The notes under the pieces: generated by a model
What the model was told of the DNA's origin: nothing
The model's input: the letters and a program-made list of their open reading frames with translations, nothing else
The model's database searches: none
Assembly (NCBI GenBank): GCA_025352865.1
Contig: JANXSB010000424.1
Coordinates: forward strand, 1-10,740
DNA from: Chthoniobacter sp.
GTDB taxonomy: Bacteria; Verrucomicrobiota; Verrucomicrobiia; Chthoniobacterales; Chthoniobacteraceae
Reading direction: 5' to 3'
DNA length: 10,740 nucleotides
Translations under genes and position numbers: made by a program
In this document: positions 5,801 through 10,740 of the stretch, piece after piece
How the letters are laid out: every line of letters starts with the position of its first letter
How positions within the stretch are numbered: position 1 is the first letter of the stretch

Positions 5801-6703
5801 ATGAAGAAGAAAGCCGATCCTACGCTTCCCGAGACGTTCACGCTAGACAACATACTCACCACGTTCGCGACCGATGAGAACGCGCGCACGTTTTTGGAAT
5901 CGTGGATTTGGCCGCGCGGCCCGGTGTGCCCGCGCTGCAAACAAACCGATCCGCTGCGCGTCTATCGGATGGAATGCGCGAGCGTCCGCGCTGGCGTCCA
6001 CAACTGCAAAGACTGCCGCCGCCAGTTCACTGTGACCGTGAACACGATCTTTGAGGATTCGCACATTCCGATTCGGAAATGGATAATCGGCCTGTTCCTC
6101 ATGGCTGCGTCGAAGAAGGGTATGAGCAGCCTGCAATTCCAGCGCATACTCGGTCTTGGCAGCTATCGCACCGCGCTTTTTATGACCGACCGCATCCGCT
6201 TCGTCTTGCAAGACGGCGGGCCGTTTGAGCGCAAGATAAAGGGCCACGTCGAAATCGACGAATGTTACTACGGGCCGAAAACGCGCAAGGCTGGCCCCGG
6301 ATCGAAAGACAAGAAGGTGGCCGTTGTCGGGCTCGTAGAGCGCGAGACGGGCCAGCGGCGCTCATACGTGCTCAAGCGCGTCAGCGCGGACGGCATGGCG
6401 AAGATGATCGACGAGAACGTGGAGGATGGCGCGACGATCAACACCGACGCCAGCGGGCTTTATGACCGCATCCCGACTTGGTACGACCACAAGAGCGTGA
6501 ACCACGTCGAATCCTCGTTCAGCCTGCTGCGCCGGGGCGTGATAGGGACATTCCGCAGCCTCACCACGAAATATCTCCCGCTCTACGTGGGCGAATTCGA
6601 TTTCCGGTTCAACCAGCGCAAAGTCACCGACGGAGAGCGCATGGTGGCGATGCTGAAAAAGACGACTGGCAAGCGGACGACATTAAAGGCATTGAAGGCG
6701 TAG
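5801..6703 (+). CDS. IS1595-family (ISXO2-like) transposase
   Basis: A 300-residue DDE-type transposase. The N-terminus has a zinc ribbon, CPRC (43-46) and CKDC (69-72), followed by a helical DNA-binding region. The ISXO2-like catalytic domain starts at VEIDECYYG (150-158), with Asp153, Asp216 in NTDASG and Glu237 in NHVESSFSLLRRGVIG as the likely acidic triad. The ending FDFRFNQR (266-273) is also typical. Compared with family members I know, the stretch between VNH and VES seems about a dozen residues short, so activity is uncertain. The ATG at 5801 gives the natural MKKK start; the frame is open upstream to 5732, but that would run through the rrf2 operator. The next gene begins 4 bases after the stop, so this is the first gene of a passenger-bearing element. 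Terminal inverted repeats were not found; the left end should lie between 5749 and 5800. Confidence 0.9.
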   Translation: MKKKADPTLPETFTLDNILTTFATDENARTFLESWIWPRGPVCPRCKQTDPLRVYRMECASVRAGVHNCKDCRRQFTVTVNTIFEDSHIPIRKWIIGLFLMAASKKGMSSLQFQRILGLGSYRTALFMTDRIRFVLQDGGPFERKIKGHVEIDECYYGPKTRKAGPGSKDKKVAVVGLVERETGQRRSYVLKRVSADGMAKMIDENVEDGATINTDASGLYDRIPTWYDHKSVNHVESSFSLLRRGVIGTFRSLTTKYLPLYVGEFDFRFNQRKVTDGERMVAMLKKTTGKRTTLKALKA

Positions 6704-6707
6704 AATC

Positions 6708-7442
6708 GTGGAACACATCTCGCTCAAGTTCACCGGAAATGGTGTCGCGCCTGCGAATACGCGGTGCAAGGAGCTTGCTGCGCTGATTTTGGCCGCAGAG
6801 GAGTTGCTTCTTTCGATGAACGATGACGACGCGGATGAACCGGGCGAGCTTCCGCTTTGCCTTGTCGAAGTGCAGGACAAATCCCTTGGGCTCAAATTCG
6901 CGGCAATGATTGCGGGCGTCACAGTATGGCTTGATGTGGCGTCGATTATCAACACGGGGCGATTCGACAAAATGAACCCAAAAGCACGGCAGGCTTTCGG
7001 GGAGATCGTGAGCTTCGTTAAGCGGCGGGGATGCAGCGCGTCGCTGGTGGATTCCACGCGAGGGGTCATCGCTTCGTTTGATTACAGCATTTCGCTTCCG
7101 GCAGATCAAAAATTCCGGGGAAAAAGCTCCATACTTGGGGAGGTGTTGCGCGTCGGCGGCGAGGAGCCGAAAGTGCGGCTTCGCCTGCCCTCTGGAAAAA
7201 CTTTGTCCTGCGACACTTCCGAATCTGTGGCCCGCGAACTTGGACATCGGCTGTATGATTTCGTCACATGCACAGGCGTTGCGACATGGGACTACGCAAC
7301 GGGCGAGGTATTGAGATTTAGAATTGAAAAGGCGCGGGCGTTCAACAGGGTTCCTGCTTCAAAGGCATTTGCAAACCTTGCCGCCGCCATGCCAATCGGC
7401 GCTTCCAAACTGGCTGAAGCCGGGATTGAATACGCCCTCTAG
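6708..7442 (+). CDS. Unrecognised 244-residue passenger protein between transposase and PIN gene
   Basis: Starts with GTG at 6708, 4 bases after the transposase stop, with GAAGG about 9 bases upstream as a likely ribosome-binding site. I do not recognise the family. Residues 1-60 hold a helix and an acidic run (MNDDDADEPGE, 37-47). Residues 50-115 resemble an alpha/beta segment (GLKFAAMIAGVTVWLDVASI). The C-terminal half looks beta-rich, with GEVLRVGGEEPKVRLRL (144-160), LGHRLYDFVTCTGVATWD (178-195) and VLRFRIEK (201-208), compatible with a small beta-barrel nucleic-acid-binding fold; this is only a reading of the pattern. No transmembrane segment or signal peptide is seen. Its place directly before a PIN nuclease suggests a partner, antitoxin or targeting subunit. 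That role is inferred from position alone. Confidence 0.8.
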   Translation: MEHISLKFTGNGVAPANTRCKELAALILAAEELLLSMNDDDADEPGELPLCLVEVQDKSLGLKFAAMIAGVTVWLDVASIINTGRFDKMNPKARQAFGEIVSFVKRRGCSASLVDSTRGVIASFDYSISLPADQKFRGKSSILGEVLRVGGEEPKVRLRLPSGKTLSCDTSESVARELGHRLYDFVTCTGVATWDYATGEVLRFRIEKARAFNRVPASKAFANLAAAMPIGASKLAEAGIEYAL

Positions 7443-7445
7443 CGT

Positions 7446-8072
7446 ATGAATCTGGTTTGCCTTGATACACAGTATTTCATTTGGGGAGTTCTTCAGCAGT
7501 CGCGCCCCTCCCAGGTTGAGCAAATCGCTCCGGCGGTGGAGTTCTTCCGGTGGCTGGACGAAAACAATTCCACGATAATCGTCCCAACGCCGCTTGTTAC
7601 CGAGCTACTGATGGGGGCTGAGCCAGATGAGCGGGCAAAGATTCTTTCTGTGCTAGAAGGCGAATTCAGCGTGCGTGAATTCGACATGTTGAGCGCGAAA
7701 AACGCGGCGGATATATGGAATCTGAAAAAACGGGCCGGGGTAATTGAGGAGTTGGTGAAGCAGGGAAAATCGAAAGGGGACTTATCGGTGCGCAGCAAAA
7801 TCAAAATCGACACACAGATTTTAGCAATCGCGATGGCGGCGGGGGCGACTGTTTTATACACAAACGACGAGGAATTAAAGACGCTGGCAGACGGTTTTAT
7901 TCCGGCGCGCAAAATACCCATGCAGGCGCAGGCGAATTTTCTCGCGAAGCTAGACGCGCCACCCGCGCCCGCCAAGGCGGCGGGGGAGCCGCCTGCCGCA
8001 GCCGTGCAGCCTCCAAAGACAACCAAACCAGACCATGCCGACCCGACCAACGAAACCACCAAGCCCAAATAG
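7446..8072 (+). CDS. PIN-domain ribonuclease (VapC-like) passenger protein
   Basis: A 208-residue protein with a PIN domain in residues 1-150. The four acidic positions expected of the family are present: Asp7 in CLDT, Glu53 in TELLMG, Asp122 in KIDTQILA and Asp141 in YTNDEELK. PIN proteins of the VapC type are magnesium-dependent ribonucleases, usually toxins. Residues 171-208 form a Pro/Ala/Thr-rich tail (PPAPAKAAGEPPAAAVQPP) that is not part of the fold. The ATG lies 3 bases after the stop of the 244-residue gene, so the two are probably co-translated. The usual small VapB antitoxin is missing; the larger upstream protein or the following 50-residue basic protein may take its place. The family call is firm; toxin activity is inference. 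Confidence 0.88.
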   Translation: MNLVCLDTQYFIWGVLQQSRPSQVEQIAPAVEFFRWLDENNSTIIVPTPLVTELLMGAEPDERAKILSVLEGEFSVREFDMLSAKNAADIWNLKKRAGVIEELVKQGKSKGDLSVRSKIKIDTQILAIAMAAGATVLYTNDEELKTLADGFIPARKIPMQAQANFLAKLDAPPAPAKAAGEPPAAAVQPPKTTKPDHADPTNETTKPK

Positions 8073-8187
8073 CAGAATCGACCTTTCTGAATTGCAGCGG
8101 GAAGACTTCGCGCCGGTCAAAGCGGAGAAGATCGGCAAGGGGCTCGCCAAGCTGGCCACGCTCCCAAAGAAAAAGGGGAAGAAGTAG
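8035..8187 (+). CDS. Small basic 50-residue protein overlapping the PIN gene
   Basis: ATG at 8035 lies inside the 3' end of the PIN gene in another frame, giving a 38-base overlap, and the frame runs to TAG at 8185-8187. The product starts MPTRPTKPPSPNS, has a regular central stretch (IDLSELQREDFAPVKAEKIG) and ends in a Lys-rich tail (KKKGKK). The balanced middle part and the operon-like overlap suggest a real gene rather than chance. With many lysines it could bind nucleic acid or the PIN protein. No family is recognised. Part of the PIN protein's low-complexity tail may exist only because it shares bases with this gene. Confidence 0.55.
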   Translation: MPTRPTKPPSPNSRIDLSELQREDFAPVKAEKIGKGLAKLATLPKKKGKK

Positions 8188-8194
8188 CTACTTC
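8181..8194. repeat. Perfect 14-bp palindrome holding both convergent stop codons
   Basis: GAAGTAGCTACTTC is its own reverse complement. Its TAG at 8185-8187 stops the 50-residue plus-strand gene, and its other TAG (8190-8188) stops the minus-strand frame. On the minus strand it is followed by a T-rich run (TTCCCCTTTTTCTTT), so it may act as a weak terminator. Confidence 0.6.
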
Positions 8195-8388
8195 GGCGAA
8201 GGGGCCGGAAAATCCTTTTGTCCTTCAGGAAAAAGGTGGGTGATGATCGTTCGGAGGCTGAAAAACGTCTGGAGCAGAACCCCGTTGGTTAGGAAACCAA
8301 ACATCCATTCGTTCAAGTGGAAGTGACCGCGGCCCTGCCAGACGATAAGCATGAAAAGTCCGATCAACTCATTCGCGCCAGATTTCAA
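8188..8388 (-). CDS. Small membrane-protein-like frame downstream of fkbM, start uncertain
   Basis: The minus-strand frame from TTG at 8388 encodes 66 residues with two hydrophobic stretches (LIGLFMLIVWQG and WMFGFLTNGVLLQTFFSL) and a polar tail ending in PAPSPK. The sequence looks like real protein, but no ATG or GTG starts it well; the next ATG is 12 codons further in. The same frame is open back to the fkbM stop codon at 8421-8419 and is in frame with fkbM, so it could be reached by readthrough, start at a rare codon, or be the remaining end of a larger gene. Base composition is closer to 50% GC, unlike fkbM. I do not recognise the family. Confidence 0.45.
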   Translation of the reverse strand: MKSGANELIGLFMLIVWQGRGHFHLNEWMFGFLTNGVLLQTFFSLRTIITHLFPEGQKDFPAPSPK

Positions 8389-8401
8389 CAGCCGGGCAAA
8401 A

Positions 8402-8422
8402 ATGATCGTGATGAACGATCAT
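8402..8422. repeat. Inverted repeat at the 3' end of fkbM
   Basis: ATGATCG (8402-8408) and CGATCAT (8416-8422) are exact reverse complements around 7 bases. The repeat covers the fkbM stop codon. There is no T-run, so a classical terminator is not supported. Confidence 0.45.
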
Positions 8423-9270
8423 CGCCCGCCCTCGCCGCGCGGCAGGCAGAAAAGATTCGTGTACTCCTGACCGGCGGGGATGCCGGTGAAGGGCGTGAGG
8501 CCGCGTTTGCCGACGTGATGGATTTCGTAGCCGAGATCGCGGAGCGCGGCGAGGAGCGCGGCTTCGCTGGCCCCGAGCATTTCCAGCCGCTTCGGATTCA
8601 GCTCGATCAGGATCGCGGGCTGGAATTTTTTCAGCGTCTCGCGACCGCCGGCGAGCACGCGCACTTCCGCGCCTTCCACGTCGATCTTCATCGCGTCGAG
8701 GCGCGTGATGCCGTGCTCGGCGACGAACGCGTCGAGCGTGATCGCGGGGACGCGCTGGCCGCCGTCGTCGAGGATGCGGCCGGTGCCACGGTTGTCGGCG
8801 GCAGGCAGTTGAAAGCAGACCTCGCCGGGCTGGTTGGAGAGCGCGAGCGGAAAGGTGCGGACGTTTTGCGCGGGATTGAGCCGCGTGTTTTCGGCGAGCA
8901 GTTCGTAATTCACCGGCACGGGCTCGAAGGCGCACGCGCTCGCGCCGCAGTGCTTTGCGAGCCAGAGCGAGTACCAGCCGAAGTAGGAGCCGATGTCGAA
9001 AAACATCGCGCCGGGCCCGAGCCGCGCGGCGAGTTCGCGGCATTCCACGCGGTCGATGAAGCCGTGGTAGAAAAGTTTTCGCTGGATGTGGCAGGTCGTC
9101 TGGAGCTTCCACCGCAGTCCCTCGATTTCGACGGTGAAGCTCTTGCCGCGGTCGCTTTCCCCCACGCCGCTCAGCCGCACGAGCGCCTCGATGACGCGCC
9201 ATTTGCCGGGATGATACGGGAGCCGGCGCGCGTAGGCGTCGATGATTCCGTGGGCGAGTGGGCTGGACAT
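8419..9270 (-). CDS. FkbM-family SAM-dependent methyltransferase
   Basis: A 283-residue class I methyltransferase. The SAM-binding motif I is FFDIGSYFGWYSL (90-102), followed by AFEPVPVNYELL (114-125) and the FkbM hallmark DAMKIDVEGAE (192-202). The C-terminal EYTNLFCLPR (269-278) is a usual ending. FkbM enzymes O-methylate sugars or polyketides, often in surface polysaccharide or glycolipid pathways; no such partner gene is nearby, so the substrate is unknown. The ATG at 9270 was chosen because MSSPLAHGIIDAYARRL starts protein-like sequence and AAGG lies 6 bases upstream. A longer frame extends to 9426, but that part looks non-coding. A candidate promoter would place transcription start within 1-3 bases of this ATG. 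Confidence 0.88.
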   Translation of the reverse strand: MSSPLAHGIIDAYARRLPYHPGKWRVIEALVRLSGVGESDRGKSFTVEIEGLRWKLQTTCHIQRKLFYHGFIDRVECRELAARLGPGAMFFDIGSYFGWYSLWLAKHCGASACAFEPVPVNYELLAENTRLNPAQNVRTFPLALSNQPGEVCFQLPAADNRGTGRILDDGGQRVPAITLDAFVAEHGITRLDAMKIDVEGAEVRVLAGGRETLKKFQPAILIELNPKRLEMLGASEAALLAALRDLGYEIHHVGKRGLTPFTGIPAGQEYTNLFCLPRGEGGR

Positions 9271-9278
9271 AGCGCGCC

Positions 9279-9307
9279 TTGATAAAGTCCGCGCGCCGAT
9301 GACGCAA
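9279..9307 (-). promoter_or_regulatory. Candidate promoter of fkbM
   Basis: On the minus strand TTGCGT (9307-9302), a 17-base spacer and TATCAA (9284-9279). Matches are 3 of 6 and 4 of 6. Transcription would start near 9272, making the mRNA nearly leaderless. Support comes from the TTGCG-N17 pattern shared with tRNA-Tyr. Confidence 0.35.
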
Positions 9308-9490
9308 TCCGCGGTTATGTCCTCCGTTCCGTCCGCGCCGCGTTCAAAGCAGCGCCCGACACGCAGGAGTTCTTGAATCCGGGAAAGTTGGCGGTCGCGC
9401 GCGGCAGGTTTCGTCAGGACAGGCAACCCACTCGTCTAACCCGACTTTCACGGCTGGTTTGCCGAAGCCGCAGATTCCACCGGGCTCGCG

Positions 9491-9513
9491 CCTTTTTCCC
9501 CCGGCAAAAAAGG
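9491..9513 (-). terminator. Possible terminator after tRNA-Tyr
   Basis: A run of six T on the minus strand (9511-9506) begins 5 bases after the tRNA 3' end. CCTTTTT and AAAAAGG (9491-9497, 9507-9513) are also inverted repeats. The tRNA's own stems could provide the hairpin. Confidence 0.3.
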
Positions 9514-9515
9514 AG

Positions 9516-9598
9516 TGGGCAGGACAGGATTCGAACCTGTGAAGGCGTAAGCCAGTGGATTTACAGTCCACCCCGTTTGGCCACTTCGGTACCTACCC
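9516..9598 (-). tRNA. tRNA-Tyr (anticodon GTA)
   Basis: The 83-base minus-strand sequence folds as a class II tRNA. The acceptor arm GGGTAGG pairs with CCTGCCC (one G-U pair) before discriminator A. The anticodon stem GTGGA/TCCAC encloses the loop CTGTAAA with GTA at 9564-9562, followed by a long variable arm. The T stem ACAGG/CCTGT encloses TTCGAAT. The genomic 3' end continues ACTCC, so CCA is not encoded and must be added after transcription. It decodes UAU and UAC. Confidence 0.96.
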
Positions 9599-9616
9599 TT
9601 CTTTTAAGGGGAGCGC

Positions 9617-9645
9617 TTTATACGTGTGCCTCCACGGGGTCGCAA
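9617..9645 (-). promoter_or_regulatory. Promoter of tRNA-Tyr
   Basis: On the minus strand TTGCGA (9645-9640), a 17-base spacer and TATAAA (9622-9617). This is the best-matched sigma-70-like promoter in the window (4 of 6 and 5 of 6). Start of transcription is expected near 9610, about 12 bases before the mature tRNA 5' end. Confidence 0.7.
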
Positions 9646-9655
9646 GCGTTTGTGC

Positions 9656-10300
9656 TTAGAATAATCTCCACCACGGTTTTTTCGGCGCGGGGCCGGGTTT
9701 CACCGGGGCGGGCGCGGCGGGAAGCTGCTCGCGCGGGAGGATTTTCACAGAGCGGATGACGATGCGCTCGATGGGGTAGTCGTTGCTGTCCGCGGGTTTC
9801 GTGCTGAGGGCGTCGAGGGTGTCGAGGCCCCAGAGGATGCTGCCGAAAACGGTGTACTGGCCGTCGTAAGTCGGCTGGGGCGCGAGGCAGATGTAAAACT
9901 GGCTGCCGTTGGAGTGGCGCGAGGGGTTGATCTTGTCCGGCAGCCGCGCGGCGGCGACGGCACCCTTCGTGTGCTTGCGCCGGATCTCGGCCTCGATGGT
10001 GTAGCCGGGTCCGCCGGTGCCGACTTTGCTGCGGTCCTTGTGCTTCGTGAGCGGGTCGCCCATCTGCACGAGGATGTGGTGAAAGGCGCGGTGGATGGCG
10101 AGGCCGTTGTAGAATTTTTTGCCGGCGAGCTTTTTGAAATTCTCGACGGTGCGGGGCGCTTCGTTTTCGTAAAACTCCATGGCGAATTGCAGCGGCGTTT
10201 TGTCGTCGCCGACGCGGAGGGTGACGAGCGCCACGTCATCGGCGCGCGCGGCGGCGAGCGTGAGGGCGAAGACGGCGGCAGTGAGGAGGAGTTTTTTCAT
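9656..10300 (-). CDS. Exported cyclophilin-type peptidyl-prolyl cis-trans isomerase
   Basis: A 214-residue protein that catalyses proline cis-trans isomerisation during protein folding, here probably in the periplasm. Residues 1-20 form a signal peptide (basic MKK, hydrophobic core, AARA before Asp21). The cyclophilin core includes ENEAPRTVENFKKLA (45-59), the active-site region HRAFHHILVQMGDP (70-83) with the catalytic Arg71 and Gln79, KGAVAAAR (112-119), GSQFYI (132-137) and YTVFG (149-153). HHILVQMGD differs a little from the common FMIQGGD form. The C-terminal tail (190-214) is Pro/Lys-rich and ends in WWRLF. The ATG overlaps the stop of the upstream folate-binding gene as ATGA, so the two are translationally coupled. 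No Shine-Dalgarno site is evident, which fits coupling. Confidence 0.92.
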   Translation of the reverse strand: MKKLLLTAAVFALTLAAARADDVALVTLRVGDDKTPLQFAMEFYENEAPRTVENFKKLAGKKFYNGLAIHRAFHHILVQMGDPLTKHKDRSKVGTGGPGYTIEAEIRRKHTKGAVAAARLPDKINPSRHSNGSQFYICLAPQPTYDGQYTVFGSILWGLDTLDALSTKPADSNDYPIERIVIRSVKILPREQLPAAPAPVKPGPAPKKPWWRLF

Positions 10301-10740
10301 GGAGAAACGAAGGGCAGTGAATGGACGGCGAGGCGGGTGGCGACGCCGGTCGCATCGGCGGGGCGGGCGAGCAGTCCGCCGGTGGGCGAACCGCGCCTGA
10401 GATAGCCGAGCGCGATCGGCTTATCCAAGGCAAAACTGAACGCGGCGCTGGTGATCGTACCGACGGCGCGCTCCTCGCCCTGCGCGAAAATGGCCGCGCC
10501 GGCGGTGAGCGGCGGGCCGTCTTCGGCGACGAAGCCGGTGAGCTGGCGGTTGACGTGGCCGACGCTTTTCAAACGCGAGATGACCTCCTGCCCGATGTAG
10601 CAGCCTTTGTGGTAGTCGATGTGCGTGCGGTCGAGGCCGGCCTCGGGCGGGAGCGTGTCCTCGCCCAGCTCGCGGCCCCAGCGCGGGAGGCCGGCTTCGA
10701 GGCGGAGCGTTTCGAGCAGCGCGGGATCGAGGAGCGGGTG
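10297..10740 (-). CDS. ygfZ: YgfZ/GcvT-like folate-binding protein, C-terminal part (5' end outside window)
   Basis: The frame is open from the right edge to TGA at 10299-10297 and gives 147 residues of the C-terminal part. RLEAGLPRWGRELGEDTLPPEAG (residues 13-35 of the fragment) is the GcvT-fold stretch, and HKGCYIGQE (44-52) holds the YgfZ hallmark K-G-C-Y-x-G-Q-E, whose Cys47 corresponds to the essential cysteine of E. coli YgfZ. The family uses tetrahydrofolate and helps build or repair certain Fe-S proteins. The C-terminal barrel (VGTITSAAFSFALDKPIALGYLRR) is complete. Its stop overlaps the cyclophilin start by 4 bases. Whether this is YgfZ proper or a close GcvT-like paralogue cannot be settled without the N-terminus, but KGCYxGQE strongly favours YgfZ. 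Confidence 0.9.
   Translation of the reverse strand, partial: HPLLDPALLETLRLEAGLPRWGRELGEDTLPPEAGLDRTHIDYHKGCYIGQEVISRLKSVGHVNRQLTGFVAEDGPPLTAGAAIFAQGEERAVGTITSAAFSFALDKPIALGYLRRGSPTGGLLARPADATGVATRLAVHSLPFVSP

Larger units (their letters stand above)
5749..8187 (+). mobile_element. IS1595-type element with passenger operon (limits approximate)
   Basis: The transposase gene and three following plus-strand genes are packed with gaps of 4 and 3 bases and then a 38-base overlap, so they look like one transcription unit delivered together. IS1595-family elements are known for carrying passenger genes. The left limit is set by the native rrf2 promoter, which ends at 5748. The right limit given is only the end of the last gene; the true end may lie further right. 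I found no terminal inverted repeats or 8-bp target duplication. Confidence 0.55.

Noticed and set aside
5756..8430. Possible terminal inverted repeats of the IS element (GGGAGTATG near 5756 against GGGCGATG on the minus strand near 8427)
   Set aside because: The match needs gaps and the right copy falls in the last codons of fkbM; no target duplication accompanies it.
8317..9282. Plus-strand open frame of 321 codons opposite fkbM
   Set aside because: It is antisense to fkbM, which has clear methyltransferase motifs; the frame has none.
9415..9528. Direct repeat CAGGACAGG in the tRNA-Tyr 3' half and about 100 bases downstream, as an integration scar
   Set aside because: Only 9 bases are shared, no integrase or cargo lies between, and the inner stretch holds no gene.
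9373..9759. Plus-strand open frame of 128 codons over tRNA-Tyr
   Set aside because: It runs antisense through the tRNA gene and its promoter and has no protein-like features.

Overview
The window looks like chromosomal DNA from a high-GC Gram-negative bacterium. Supporting signs are very GC-rich codons, few Shine-Dalgarno sites, and a peptidoglycan-recycling ligase that implies a meso-diaminopimelate wall. The promoter style and the small antitoxin-like protein are compatible with Verrucomicrobiota. That assignment is an inference from style, not from a database match. Conserved housekeeping genes alternate with two visibly more AT-rich accessory segments and one mobile element.

Layout. (1) Positions 1-1003, minus strand: the first 334 codons of an unrecognised, AT-rich, membrane-anchored protein that runs off the left edge. 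A perfect 14-bp palindrome (1-31) lies inside its open frame. (2) 1000-1710: a decayed scrap of an S1/P1-nuclease-like gene, a solitary antitoxin-like gene, and a cluster of palindromes that looks like a dispersed repeat. (3) 1711-3839, plus strand: mpl (murein tripeptide ligase) and an M14-family zinc amidase/carboxypeptidase share a GTGA overlap. Together they suggest a murein-peptide recycling/degradation pair. (4) 3829-5748, minus strand: an Rrf2 regulator followed by a KamA-type radical-SAM/PLP aminomutase that keeps the lysine-recognising aspartates. A perfect CTGTAAC-N7-GTTACAG inverted repeat sits between the -35 and -10 of the rrf2 promoter and is a convincing operator. (5) 5801-8187, plus strand: an IS1595-family (ISXO2-like) transposase is followed almost without gaps by an unrecognised 244-residue protein, a PIN-domain nuclease and a 50-residue basic protein. 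This reads as an insertion element with a three-gene passenger operon. (6) 8188-9307, minus strand: a small membrane-protein-like frame and an FkbM methyltransferase gene. (7) 9516-9645, minus strand: tRNA-Tyr(GTA) with a good promoter. (8) 9656-10740, minus strand: the C-terminal part of a YgfZ/GcvT-like folate-binding protein, coupled through an ATGA overlap to an exported cyclophilin-type peptidyl-prolyl isomerase.

The main points of interest are the transposase-linked PIN operon and its hidden fourth gene, the Rrf2 operator that predicts control of the aminomutase, the undocumented AT-rich partial gene with its repeat, and the nuclease relic that ends on that gene's start codon. I could not identify the terminal inverted repeats of the IS element, so its limits are open.
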